A DNA stretch of 10,403 nucleotides from positions 1 to 10,403 of the forward strand of contig JAQCKY010000030.1 of NCBI GenBank assembly GCA_027592155.1, read 5' to 3'. The notes beneath the pieces were generated by a model, which made no database searches, was not told the origin of the DNA, and saw nothing but the letters and a program-made list of their open reading frames with translations. Positions 1 to 7,277 of this stretch are shown here, piece after piece (position 1 is the stretch's first letter; each line of letters starts with the position of its first letter). The stretch is from Pseudomonadota bacterium. GTDB lineage: Bacteria > Pseudomonadota > Alphaproteobacteria > Rhodospirillales > UBA2165. Both the position numbers and the translations under genes were made by a program.

Positions 1-360
1 TGGCGGGTGCCGGTGACGGCCTCGGATATCGATCCAGTGGCAACGCGGATTTCACGGGAGAATATTGCCGCCAACCGGGTCGGGAATTTGGTTCGGGCGC
101 ACCACGCAACGGGATATCGGCATCCCGATATTCGGCGGCATAGATACGACCTGATTGTCAGCAATATTTTGGCCCGCCCCTTGATGCGGATGGCGCGAGA
201 TCTGGTGCGGCAACTGGCCCCGGGCGGCACCGTCATACTCTCCGGCCTGTTGGAATCCGATGGCAATCGGGTTCACACTGCTCACGCTTATCATAGGCTT
301 CGCCTGCAACGGCGGATTTATATCGATGGATGGGTCACGTTGGTGTTGAAGGCACCCTAA
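1..360 (+). CDS. prmA: Ribosomal protein L11 methyltransferase PrmA, C-terminal part (5' end outside window)
   Basis: This is the last 119 residues of an open frame that continues to the left of the window, so the GTG at position 7 is not a true start. PrmA transfers methyl groups from S-adenosylmethionine to ribosomal protein L11 in the cytoplasm. The visible part is the end of the class I methyltransferase domain. It has an acidic SAM-ribose loop (DIDP, residues 9-12 of the fragment) followed by the N-rich helix, the PrmA-typical SNILARPL motif (54-61), then APGGTVILSGLL (73-84) and a terminal GW-hydrophobic strand (110-115). Catalytic-loop spacing and the C-terminal length match the family. 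The stop overlaps the stop of the convergent downstream gene by a few bases, so the two transcripts must overlap at their 3' ends. Family assignment is strong; the missing N-terminal substrate-binding domain cannot be checked. Confidence 0.9.
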   Translation, partial: WRVPVTASDIDPVATRISRENIAANRVGNLVRAHHATGYRHPDIRRHRYDLIVSNILARPLMRMARDLVRQLAPGGTVILSGLLESDGNRVHTAHAYHRLRLQRRIYIDGWVTLVLKAP

Positions 361-686
361 AGAAATACTCTGACGGCGCCGCTGATCCCCATGATCAGAC
401 CGACCAAAGTGCCGAGAGCCGAGTAGACCAAGGGAACGGATATCCGCGCTGCTAGATTGACGAAGAAGCCGATCGCCATTGCCGCGAAGACCCACCACCA
501 TTCACCGACAAAAAAGCCGCCGACGACCGTTGCAAGGCAGGCGATGCCGCTTATCCAGGCGCAAATGTCGAACAATGCTTGAAACTGACGGGACTCGGTC
601 CGCGGTTCGCCGGATAGGAGAACACGCCGGTGCTGATCAAATCCGAAGGAAAATCCGACGACGGTGACGAGGTACCAGCCCAGCAT
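357..686 (-). CDS. Small hypothetical membrane protein
   Basis: A 109-residue protein that I do not recognise. Three clearly hydrophobic stretches are visible (about residues 40-60, 62-80 and 84-104), and a shorter hydrophobic segment lies at the N-terminus (1-14). A charged loop (about 18-35, with several Arg and Glu) sits between the first two. A Trp cluster (GEWWW, 61-65) lies at a probable membrane interface. It is therefore probably an integral inner-membrane protein with three or four helices. It starts 14 nt after the stop of the ferredoxin reductase gene, so co-transcription is likely; only a weak GGAA-type ribosome-binding site precedes its ATG. It ends tail-to-tail over the stop codon of prmA. 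No catalytic or ligand motif is seen. Coding status rests on length, sensible membrane topology and tight operon spacing. Confidence 0.65.
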   Translation of the reverse strand: MLGWYLVTVVGFSFGFDQHRRVLLSGEPRTESRQFQALFDICAWISGIACLATVVGGFFVGEWWWVFAAMAIGFFVNLAARISVPLVYSALGTLVGLIMGISGAVRVFL

Positions 687-700
687 GGTTCCGACGTCGG

Positions 701-1999
701 TCAGTCAAGAACAGCGAGCATTTCCGAAATTCGGGTGAAACGCTCCCGGGGCCGGTTCGCTGCGGCGCGGGCGGTTTCCTCATCGGCAATCTTTTGCCAT
801 TCCGGCCAGGAAACGATCCGAGGACCCCGTTCCGCCAGCAACGCATCGATCGCATCGCGGCCGGGTTTCTCACCGTCGGAAATATCTTCGAGGATAAGGT
901 CCACGACCTCCCGGGAATCCGGTCCGTTGGTCGGGATGGTGCCGGTCGGCCCCCGCTTACACCAGCCGACACAATAAACACCGTCTTCGACCCGGCCTTT
1001 GTCGTTGGCGATAACGCCGCCGTCCATGGGAACGCCTTCCGGCGCAACGGCGTGATAGCCGATGGCCGTGACAACAGCGCCGACCTCAATGTCAAAGGTT
1101 TCACCGGTGGCGGTCGCCTTGCCGTCGACGACGTTTGTGCGTTCGAGACGGAGGCCCTCAACCCGATCGGTGCCGAGCACTTCGATCGGCGAGGCGTAGA
1201 AGGTCATATTCATCGTCACCGGCAGGTCTTTATCTTGGCCCGCGATGTCTTGCAGGATGCCCAGGTTCTTTTCCTTGATGCCCTTCACGCGCCCATCGAT
1301 GTTGTCGGGTACGCTGTCGGGCAATTGAGCCGGGTCTATTTTGACCGCACATCGTTTTAGGTCGCGGATTTCGCCAAGTTCCTTCGGGGTAAAACCGGCT
1401 TCGTTGGGGCCGCGGCGGCCGAAGACATAGACGGTATCCAGCGGCGCGGCAGCAATTGCGGCTTCCGCATGTTCGCAGATATCGGAGCCATCCCGCTCGG
1501 ACGGCGTTTTTGCCAGGAGGCGCGAGACATCGAGGGCGACATTACCGATCCCGATCACGGCGACGCCGCCTTTGTCAAGCAGGGGGTCGAGGTCGCGGTA
1601 ATCCGGGTGGCCGTTATACCAGCCGACAAATGCACAGGCACCGTAGACACCGGGCAAACCCTCGCCCGGGACGCCCAGCGCCCGGTCGTTATAGGCCCCG
1701 ATGGCGAAGATCACGACGTCGTAATTGGCCTTTAATTCCTCGTAACTAAGATCGCGGCCGACCTCCACATTGCCCAGATAACGAACGGCCTCTTCGTCCA
1801 AGGTTCGCATGAATTGGCGTGCGGTATTACGGGTTTTGAAATGATCGGGTGCAACACCGGCGCGGATCAATCCAAAGGGAGAGGGAAGACGATCGATGAC
1901 GTCTATTTCAAAATCATGACCCGACTCGGATTTCAACAATCCATCGACGGCATACATGCCTGCCGGACCGGATCCGATTACGGCGACTGAAACACTCAT
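701..1999 (-). CDS. Ferredoxin/adrenodoxin-type NADP+ reductase (FprA-like flavoprotein)
   Basis: A 432-residue FAD enzyme expected to pass electrons between NADPH and a ferredoxin, in the cytoplasm. The N-terminus carries the FAD dinucleotide motif (GSGPAG, residues 9-14). It is followed by the adrenodoxin-reductase hallmark PSPFGLIRAGVAPDH (39-53). A second Rossmann motif for NADP (VIGIGNVALDVSR, 148-160) precedes GRRGP (194-198), where arginines contact the 2'-phosphate of NADP. Near the C-terminus are TAIGY (311-315) and VGWCKRGPTGTIPTN (344-358), the family's FAD/nicotinamide-closing motif. Length matches mycobacterial FprA and mitochondrial adrenodoxin reductase, and differs from the unrelated plant-type FNR. 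The ATG at 1999 places the FAD motif at the usual distance from the N-terminus. It is probably first in an operon with the small membrane protein. The ferredoxin partner is not in the window. Family assignment is secure; the physiological role is open. Confidence 0.9.
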   Translation of the reverse strand: MSVSVAVIGSGPAGMYAVDGLLKSESGHDFEIDVIDRLPSPFGLIRAGVAPDHFKTRNTARQFMRTLDEEAVRYLGNVEVGRDLSYEELKANYDVVIFAIGAYNDRALGVPGEGLPGVYGACAFVGWYNGHPDYRDLDPLLDKGGVAVIGIGNVALDVSRLLAKTPSERDGSDICEHAEAAIAAAPLDTVYVFGRRGPNEAGFTPKELGEIRDLKRCAVKIDPAQLPDSVPDNIDGRVKGIKEKNLGILQDIAGQDKDLPVTMNMTFYASPIEVLGTDRVEGLRLERTNVVDGKATATGETFDIEVGAVVTAIGYHAVAPEGVPMDGGVIANDKGRVEDGVYCVGWCKRGPTGTIPTNGPDSREVVDLILEDISDGEKPGRDAIDALLAERGPRIVSWPEWQKIADEETARAAANRPRERFTRISEMLAVLD

Positions 2000-2114
2000 A
2001 TTTTATTCCGTCCCTTCGCGGGCGCGCCAAAGACTTGACCCTGTTTCGCGGCCCTGCGTTCTTTCATATTGATGGATGGCAAATTTTGACGTGGAGCCTG
2101 TGTCTTCTTCTTTG

Positions 2115-2125
2115 AGAATTATTCT
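2115..2125. promoter_or_regulatory. Perfect palindrome, Irr/ICE-like iron-control box candidate
   Basis: AGAATTATTCT is a perfect inverted repeat (AGAA-N3-TTCT core) in an AT-rich patch about 115 bp upstream of the ferredoxin reductase start. The same AGAA-N3-TTCT core is found in the iron-control element bound by Irr in alphaproteobacteria; here the flanking A/T triplets are shifted outward by one base. The 9-mer ATTATTCTT occurs at 2118-2126 and again at 2137-2145, two helical turns apart. Control of the redox gene by iron is an inference only. Confidence 0.25.
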
Positions 2126-2212
2126 TAAATTGCGGCATTATTCTTGGAGCGTCAAGCCGCTGCATACCGCGATTTTGTGTGTTCAGGAAACTCGATTTTG
2201 CACCCCGTTGCT

Positions 2213-2240
2213 GTCGACCTCGTCGGCGGACGAGGGCGAC
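2213..2240 (-). terminator. Strong hairpin just downstream of the thiolase gene, possible terminator
   Basis: A GTCG/CGAC outer helix and a CCTCGTC/GACGAGG inner helix (7 bp, perfect) enclose a GGCG loop, with one internal mismatch between them. It begins about 24 nt past the thiolase stop codon on the minus strand. There is no run of T on either side, so it is not a textbook intrinsic terminator. It could block readthrough into the reductase promoter region or protect the mRNA 3' end. Confidence 0.4.
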
Positions 2241-2263
2241 AAAAGCCATGACGCCTGCGCCGT

Positions 2264-3469
2264 TTAGACCCGCTCAATCACCGTTGCGATGCCCTGGCCG
2301 ACGCCGATGCACATGGTGCAAAGTGCGCGCTTACCACCGCTCCGCAGCAGCTGGTAGGTCGCGGTGGTCAGTAGCCTTGCGCCGCTGGCGCCCAAGGGAT
2401 GGCCGAGCGCGATGGCGCCGCCTTGCGGGTTCACCCGGGGGTCATCATCGGCAATGCCGAGATCGCGCATGACGGCGATGGATTGCGCGGCGAAGGCTTC
2501 GTTGAGCTCGATGATGTCGAAATCGTCGATGCCGAGGCCCAGCCGTTCCATCAGTTTTTTCGAGGCCGGTGCGGGACCGATCCCCATGATGCGGGGCGGC
2601 ACACCGGCGACCGCCATGCCGGTGATCCGGGCTTTGGGCTCCAGCCCATGTTCCTTGGCGGCTTTCTCCGACGCGACGATGATCGCACAAGCGCCGTCAT
2701 TGACGCCGGACGAGTTGCCCGCCGTTACCGTGCCGCCTTTGCGGAAGGCCGCACCCAATTTGGTGAGGCTTTCGATGGTGGAGCCGGCGCGGGGATGTTC
2801 GTCGGTATCGACAACGATATCGTCACCCCGGCGTTGGGGAATGGTCACCGCGACGATTTCCTCGGCCAATCGGCCGTCGGCCTGAGCCGCCTCGGTCTTC
2901 AGTTGGCTGTTGAGGGCGAATTGATCCTGTTCCTCGCGGTTGAGCTTGAAATCATCGGCGAGGTTCTCCGCCGTCTCGCCCATCGCGTCGGTGCCGTAGA
3001 GCTGTTCCATTTTGGGGTTCACGAAGCGCCAGCCGATGGTGGTGTCTTCCATTTCCAAGCCGCGCGTGAAGGCCGCGTCGGGTTTGCTGATGACGTAGGG
3101 CGAGCGGGACATGCTCTCGACCCCGCCGGAAATGACGATCTCCGCATCGCCCGTGCGGATGGCTTGCGCCGCGGAACCGGTTGCGAACATGCCGGAACCA
3201 CAGAGCCGGTTGACCGTCGCACCGGGCACATCTTGAGGCAGACCCGCCAGCAACAAGGCCATGCGCGCGACATTGCGGTTATCCTCGCCGGCCTGATTGA
3301 CGCAGCCATAGATCACATCGTCGATCTTTTCCCAATCGACGTTCGCATTGCGCACCATCAGCTCGGTCAGCGGAATTGCGGCAAGGTCATCCGTCCGCAC
3401 TTTGGAGAGAGCGCCACCATAGCGGCCGATAGGGGTTCGGATAGCGTCGCAAATGAAAGCTTCGGTCAT
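2264..3469 (-). CDS. pcaF: Beta-ketoadipyl-CoA thiolase (PcaF/PaaJ-type acetyl-CoA acyltransferase)
   Basis: A 401-residue degradative thiolase that cleaves a 3-oxoacyl-CoA with CoA, releasing acetyl-CoA plus a shortened acyl-CoA. In this subfamily the substrate is 3-oxoadipyl-CoA, giving succinyl-CoA. The N-terminus (FICDAIRTPIGRYGGALS, 5-22) and NQAGEDNRNVARM (58-70) are near diagnostic for PcaF/PaaJ. The nucleophile is C90 in NRLCGSG. The other active-site elements are NEAF (323-326), GHP with H357, and C387 in CTMCIGVGQG. Nothing essential is missing and the length is exactly typical. It diverges from the BKACE/maiA-like operon, 157 bp away. No convincing Shine-Dalgarno sequence lies next to the ATG: a GAGGAG lies about 25 nt upstream. 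The start is nevertheless fixed by homology. Other 3-oxoacyl-CoA substrates are possible, because no other beta-ketoadipate pathway genes are visible. Confidence 0.85.
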   Translation of the reverse strand: MTEAFICDAIRTPIGRYGGALSKVRTDDLAAIPLTELMVRNANVDWEKIDDVIYGCVNQAGEDNRNVARMALLLAGLPQDVPGATVNRLCGSGMFATGSAAQAIRTGDAEIVISGGVESMSRSPYVISKPDAAFTRGLEMEDTTIGWRFVNPKMEQLYGTDAMGETAENLADDFKLNREEQDQFALNSQLKTEAAQADGRLAEEIVAVTIPQRRGDDIVVDTDEHPRAGSTIESLTKLGAAFRKGGTVTAGNSSGVNDGACAIIVASEKAAKEHGLEPKARITGMAVAGVPPRIMGIGPAPASKKLMERLGLGIDDFDIIELNEAFAAQSIAVMRDLGIADDDPRVNPQGGAIALGHPLGASGARLLTTATYQLLRSGGKRALCTMCIGVGQGIATVIERV

Positions 3470-3626
3470 AAGTTTATGCTGGCGTAGAGTGCCGCTCCTC
3501 TGGTGAATTTATTGGCTAAGATAATCACCCGACCCCGGTGCTGCAACGGATGGGTGATGATTGCTCCTCCGGGGGCCATTCGGTAATGTCGGGATAGTCT
3601 TAACCCTAACCGGTGAGTTTCCAGCC

Positions 3627-4517
3627 ATGGCCGTAGCATCCAATAAAACCATCCTGACCTGTGCCCTGACCGGGTCGGTCACGCCGCCGAAGCAGCATCC
3701 AGGATTGCCGATCACACCTCAACAGATTGCGGAGTCCGGGCTCGACGCGGCCAAGGCCGGGGCGGCGGCCATTCATATTCATGTGCGCGACCCGGAGACT
3801 GGGGCGCCGAGCATGAAGCCGGAATATTACAAAGAGGTTGTCGACCGGGTACGGGATGCCGGATCGGATGTGATCATTAACCTCACCTGCGGCCACGGGG
3901 CGCGGTTTGAACCGAGCGACGTCGACGCCAATGAGGCCCATGGCACGCCTGCGATGCAAACCGTAGAAGTACGGATGCGCCATGTTCGCGAAAACAAACC
4001 CGACATCTGCACGCTCGATTACGGCAGCATGAATTTCGGCCCGTTCGTCATCATTAATACGCCGGAGCACCTTCAGCGCATGGCGGAGATTGCCAAGGAA
4101 GTGGGGGCGAAGCCGGAAATCGAGGTGTTCGATACCGGTCATGTACGGTTGGCCAATAAGATGGTCAAAGACGGTGTCATCGACGAGCCGCCCTTGTATC
4201 AGCTGTGCCTCGGTATTCCGTGGGGGATCGATCAGACCTCTGAAAGCATGATGTTCATGCGGGATCTTTTGCCCGATGGGGCGCATTGGGCGTCGTTCGG
4301 CATCGGTGCCGGGGAATTCCCGATGCTGGCGCAGGCAGCGCTGTTGGGCGGCCATGTGCGGGTCGGCATGGAAGATAATCTTTATATCGAGAAGGGCGTG
4401 CCCGCGCCGAGCAATGCCGCCTTGGTGGAGCGGGGCGTGGACATCCTGCGCACCCTCGGAAAAGAGCCGGCGACCCCCGCCGAGGCCCGCGAGATCATCG
4501 GGCTCGACCCGCGCTAA
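3627..4517 (+). CDS. Beta-keto acid cleavage enzyme (BKACE, DUF849 / 3-keto-5-aminohexanoate cleavage family)
   Basis: A 296-residue TIM-barrel enzyme. The family condenses a beta-keto acid with acetyl-CoA and splits it into acetoacetate and a new acyl-CoA, using a divalent metal, usually zinc. The sequence shows the opening strand ILTCALTG (9-16), the metal-binding IHIHVRDP (H50 and H52), INLTCGHG (84-91), DTGH (169-172), CLGIPWG (194-200) and the closing RVGMEDN (245-251). In the last motif R245 and E249 match the catalytic Arg and third metal ligand of the family. I chose the ATG at 3627, not an upstream TTG at 3561. It gives the normal family length and N-terminus, and GGTGAG lies 9 nt before it. 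The maiA-like gene follows after 15 nt. Relatives include the dehydrocarnitine cleavage enzyme, whose DTGH, GIPWG and PMLAQA motifs look similar from memory, but the substrate cannot be assigned. Confidence 0.88.
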   Translation: MAVASNKTILTCALTGSVTPPKQHPGLPITPQQIAESGLDAAKAGAAAIHIHVRDPETGAPSMKPEYYKEVVDRVRDAGSDVIINLTCGHGARFEPSDVDANEAHGTPAMQTVEVRMRHVRENKPDICTLDYGSMNFGPFVIINTPEHLQRMAEIAKEVGAKPEIEVFDTGHVRLANKMVKDGVIDEPPLYQLCLGIPWGIDQTSESMMFMRDLLPDGAHWASFGIGAGEFPMLAQAALLGGHVRVGMEDNLYIEKGVPAPSNAALVERGVDILRTLGKEPATPAEAREIIGLDPR

Positions 4518-4532
4518 CGACAGGAGATATCC

Positions 4533-5174
4533 ATGCAGCTCTATGACTATTTCCGTTCCGGCGCGGCCTATCGCACTCGCATCGGCTTGAACATCAAGGG
4601 GCTGGAATATGAACAGATTTCCGTTCATCTGACCAAGGACGGCGGTGAGCAATATAAAGCCGACTACGCGGCGGTGAACCCGCAGATGCTGGTGCCGACC
4701 TTGATCGATGGCGATCTCAAGCTGACCCAGTCGCTGGCCATCATGGAATATCTGGATGAGGTTTATCCTGAACCTCGCCTGTTGCCGTCGGATGTCGCCG
4801 GCCGTGCCCGGGTTCGAGCCTTGGCTCAGATCATCGCCTGCGAGGTTCATCCGATTAACAACCTCAAGGTCCGCCTCTATCTGGTCGATGAGATGGGGGT
4901 AAGCCCCGATGACCGGAAAATCTGGATCGCCCATTGGATTTCCGAGGGACTGACCGCTTACGACAAATTGTTGGACGACGATGCCACCGGCGATTTCAGC
5001 CACGGCGATAAACCGACGATGGCGGACTCTTGCTTGATCCCGCAGCTCTACAATGCGCGGCTGAATGGCTGTGACCTGTCGGCCTATAAAAATATCCTGC
5101 GGGTAGAGGAAAACTGCCAGGCCCATCCGGCGTTTATCAAGGCTCATCCGGACCAGCAGCCGGACGCGGAGTAG
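4533..5174 (+). CDS. maiA: Zeta-class glutathione S-transferase / maleylacetoacetate isomerase-like protein
   Basis: A 213-residue cytosolic protein of the zeta GST family, whose classical member uses glutathione to isomerise maleylacetoacetate to fumarylacetoacetate in tyrosine/homogentisate breakdown. The thioredoxin-like N-domain covers about residues 1-80, with VPTL (54-57) and the glutathione-binding QSLAIMEYLDE (66-76). The helical C-domain has the zeta signatures IACEVHPINNLKV (101-113), PTMADSCLIPQLYNA (161-175) and a terminal HPDQQPDA. The usual SSCSxRVRIA active-site motif is changed to SGAAYRTRIG (9-18). The leading serine is kept; the following Ser, Cys and Ser are Gly, Ala and Ala. 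An AGGAGA ribosome-binding site lies 5 nt before the ATG, and the gene directly follows the BKACE gene. No homogentisate dioxygenase or fumarylacetoacetase is in view, so a related isomerase or GST role is equally possible. Confidence 0.82.
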   Translation: MQLYDYFRSGAAYRTRIGLNIKGLEYEQISVHLTKDGGEQYKADYAAVNPQMLVPTLIDGDLKLTQSLAIMEYLDEVYPEPRLLPSDVAGRARVRALAQIIACEVHPINNLKVRLYLVDEMGVSPDDRKIWIAHWISEGLTAYDKLLDDDATGDFSHGDKPTMADSCLIPQLYNARLNGCDLSAYKNILRVEENCQAHPAFIKAHPDQQPDAE

Positions 5175-5229
5175 GGCGCCCACGTTTCCTAATGATGCAC
5201 AGCCCGGACCGTACCTCGTCCATGGCTGT

Positions 5230-6135
5230 TTAGGCGTTGCTGGCTTTGACGTCGGTAAATTGGCGCAGCCGGTCGCCCATCAGGTTCAGGGACAGTATGG
5301 TCAGAAACATGAAGATCGACGGTACAAAGGCGATCCAAGCGTTTTCAACCAGTTCCTCGACACCCTCGGAGATCATCCGGCCCCAGGTCGGTGTGGGCGG
5401 TGGAATGCCGACGCCGAGGAACGAGAGCGTTCCTTCGAGGATGATCGTGAAGGACATGACAAGCAGGCTGAAGGCCGCCAGTGGAATGATGACGTTGGGA
5501 AGCAGTTCCCGGATCAGAATACGGAGATGGGAGGCCCCTTGGGCCCGGGCCGCCATGACGAATTCTCGTTGCGCATAAAGCAGCGTGTTGGCCCGCGCGA
5601 TACGGGTGAATTGAGGGATTGTGTAAAACGCGATGACCAGGATCAGGTTCGGCAGTGTGGGGCCGGCGAAAAACAGCACCGCAATCGCCAGCACGATATT
5701 CGGAAATGCCAGGATCGAGTCGACAATGATGCTGACGACGGTATCAACCCGTCCCCTGAAATAGCCCGCGCTCATCCCCATCAGAAGGCCGATCGCCATG
5801 CCGATGAACGGCGAGGTGAAAGCGACACTGAAGGAAATCCCCGCCCCGTGGATCACCCGGGAAAAGATGTCCCGGCCAAGGGCGTCGCCGCCGAACCAGT
5901 ATTTTGCCGACAAGCCGGAATTGATGAAGCCGTAATCCTGGAACGCCGGATCCTTGTAAGGCAGAAAATTGGTCGAGATCGTCAGCAGGATCAGAGCCAT
6001 AATGTAACTAAAGGCAGCCCAAAATACCCAGCCCAACCGGCGCTCGTCTTTGATCCGGTCACTGACGGCGGCTTCTTCCCGTTTGAAGAAGGGGATTTGT
6101 CGCCACAGGCGCAAGCTGGTTGAATTGTCAGCCAT
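5230..6135 (-). CDS. Dpp/Opp-type ABC transporter permease, DppC/OppC family
   Basis: A 301-residue inner-membrane permease, one half of the channel of a peptide/nickel/opine importer. An N-terminal cytoplasmic tail (1-33) leads into the first transmembrane helix (about 36-56). Then comes the subfamily motif FGGDALGRDIFSRVIHG (81-97), four central helices, the EAA coupling loop that docks on the ATPases (ARAQGASHLRILIRELLPN, 196-214), and LEGTLSFLGVGIPPPTPTWG (233-252), typical of DppC. A last helix spans about 267-286. Length is normal and no key motif is missing. The ATG lies 6 nt after the stop of the DppB-type permease, so the two are translated from one mRNA. It is the last gene of the transporter operon and faces the maiA-like gene tail-to-tail with a 55-bp gap in which I see no clear terminator. 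Substrate is not predictable from the permease. Confidence 0.92.
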   Translation of the reverse strand: MADNSTSLRLWRQIPFFKREEAAVSDRIKDERRLGWVFWAAFSYIMALILLTISTNFLPYKDPAFQDYGFINSGLSAKYWFGGDALGRDIFSRVIHGAGISFSVAFTSPFIGMAIGLLMGMSAGYFRGRVDTVVSIIVDSILAFPNIVLAIAVLFFAGPTLPNLILVIAFYTIPQFTRIARANTLLYAQREFVMAARAQGASHLRILIRELLPNVIIPLAAFSLLVMSFTIILEGTLSFLGVGIPPPTPTWGRMISEGVEELVENAWIAFVPSIFMFLTILSLNLMGDRLRQFTDVKASNA

Positions 6136-6141
6136 GATTCT

Positions 6142-7101
6142 CTATGCCCCCCGTGCCGCGACCCGGGGGTCAAGAACGGCGTACATCAGGTCAACCAACA
6201 GGTTTACCCCGACATAAACCAGGGCGACGAAGGTGATGACCCCTTGGACCAGAATTTCATCGCGGGCATCGACGGCATCGATCAGCAGCTTGCCGACACC
6301 CGGGATGCTGAACAAAGTCTCAACCACGATCGATCCGGTAATCAGGTTGCCGAGCTGGAGGCCGAGGATGGTGATGAAGGTGAACGACGACGGTCTAAGC
6401 GCGTGGTTGAAGAGAATGTAGCGTGTCGACATGCCCTTGGATTTGGCCAGCGCGATATAGTCTTCCTGCAGGGTTGAGATCAGGTCCGTGCGCAGAACCC
6501 GCATCAATACCGGTACTTCGATGAGGCCGATGGTCAGGGCGGGAAGGATAAAACCCTGGATATTGCCCCAGGCGTCCTTGGCGAAGTCCGTGTGGCCGGA
6601 CGAGGGGAGGATAGGCCACCATATGGCGAAGATCCAGATCAGTACCGTCCCCATGATGAACAACGGCACCGCGAGCACCGCAAAGGCGCCGGCGGATATG
6701 CCGCGGTCGATCGGCTGTCCCGCCTTATAACCGCTGATGAGCCCCAACGGCACGGCGATACCGATCGCCAGTATTTGGGCCATGATCATCAACTCGAGGG
6801 AAACCGGAATGCGCAGCGCCAGGGCTTCGGTCACCGGCTGGGTATTAATATATGACCGTCCTAAATCCCCCTGGAACATATTTCCGAGCCAGATGAAATA
6901 GCGGATGATCACCGGTTTATCGAGGTTGAGCTCTTTTTCCAGCGCCGCGCGGTCTGCGGCGGAAGGCACGGACGATTCCTCGTCCAATAGGATCGCATCC
7001 ACCAAATCGCCGGGGAGCAGGTTGAGCATCATGAAGCTGGCAAATGTCACCAGGAAAAACACCGGTACCAAATGCAGTATTTTGGCTTTGAAGTAGTTCA
7101 T
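6142..7101 (-). CDS. Dpp/Opp-type ABC transporter permease, DppB/OppB family
   Basis: A 319-residue inner-membrane permease that pairs with the DppC-type subunit. The first helix (about 8-30, ending NLLPGD) carries the DppB-type N-terminus. A periplasmic segment follows with LNLDKPVIIRYFIWLGNMFQGDLGRSY (58-84), characteristic of the family. Further helices lie at about 103-125, 137-161, 184-205, 240-262 and 285-308. The EAA loop is ALAKSKGMSTRYILFNHALRPS (217-238), and SIPGVGKLL (265-273) and the ending VLDPRV are family marks. The frame stays open 28 codons further upstream to 7185. I prefer the ATG at 7101 because AGGGA sits 5 nt before it and the protein then starts at the first helix, as in homologues. 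A 253-bp gap separates it from the ATPase genes, so it may have its own promoter. Confidence 0.92.
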   Translation of the reverse strand: MNYFKAKILHLVPVFFLVTFASFMMLNLLPGDLVDAILLDEESSVPSAADRAALEKELNLDKPVIIRYFIWLGNMFQGDLGRSYINTQPVTEALALRIPVSLELMIMAQILAIGIAVPLGLISGYKAGQPIDRGISAGAFAVLAVPLFIMGTVLIWIFAIWWPILPSSGHTDFAKDAWGNIQGFILPALTIGLIEVPVLMRVLRTDLISTLQEDYIALAKSKGMSTRYILFNHALRPSSFTFITILGLQLGNLITGSIVVETLFSIPGVGKLLIDAVDARDEILVQGVITFVALVYVGVNLLVDLMYAVLDPRVAARGA

Positions 7102-7171
7102 GAAATCCCTGCGAAGCCCGTTTTTGGTCTTAGCCCTGCTAGGCCAGTATTCGAGTGGTATTTTTATTGAT

Positions 7172-7182
7172 GTTAGCCTAAC
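7172..7182. promoter_or_regulatory. Perfect palindrome, possible operator
   Basis: GTTAGCCTAAC is a perfect inverted repeat with a single central base, about 70 bp upstream of the DppB-type start codon and downstream of the candidate internal promoter. It could bind a dimeric repressor, or it may be chance: 5-bp arms are short. Confidence 0.2.
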
Positions 7183-7247
7183 CAAGTGAGGTTGCTACGT
7201 CACGATAAATACTGACTGTGCGTCATTTGTACCGCCAGTGTAACGGG

Positions 7248-7277
7248 AATATGCCGGTTCGCCATGGAGGCTGACAA
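7248..7277 (-). promoter_or_regulatory. Candidate internal promoter for the permease genes
   Basis: Read on the minus strand, TTGTCA (7272-7277) is followed after 18 bp by CATATT (7248-7253): five and four matches to the sigma70 -35 and -10 consensus. Transcription would begin near 7241 and give a leader of about 140 nt before the DppB-type ATG. This would allow permeases and ATPases to be expressed separately. The match is moderate and untested. Confidence 0.3.

Noticed and set aside
2076..2267. Short open frames in the gap between the reductase and thiolase genes
   Set aside because: They are about 60 codons, on both strands, with no domain, and overlap a palindrome and a hairpin; no ribosome-binding site was seen.
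2399..3487. Plus-strand open frame of 362 codons
   Set aside because: It is antisense to the complete PcaF-type thiolase and its translation has no family motif.
3561..3589. TTGCTC-N17-TAATGT as a promoter for the BKACE operon
   Set aside because: Only three of six matches in the -10 box, so not strong enough to annotate.
3561..3626. Upstream TTG start for the BKACE gene
   Set aside because: The 22 extra residues are not expected in the family, and the ATG at 3627 has a GGTGAG site and the normal N-terminus.
3606..5183. Long minus-strand open frame of 525 codons
   Set aside because: It lies antisense to the BKACE and zeta GST genes, whose motifs are complete. Its translation is rich in Arg/His/Gln without recognisable domains, as expected for a GC-rich shadow frame.
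5260..6123. Plus-strand open frame of 287 codons
   Set aside because: It is antisense to the DppC-type permease; highly charged low-sense translation.
7102..7185. Upstream start for the DppB-type permease
   Set aside because: The extra 28 residues are polar and absent from the family; the ATG at 7101 has a better ribosome-binding site.
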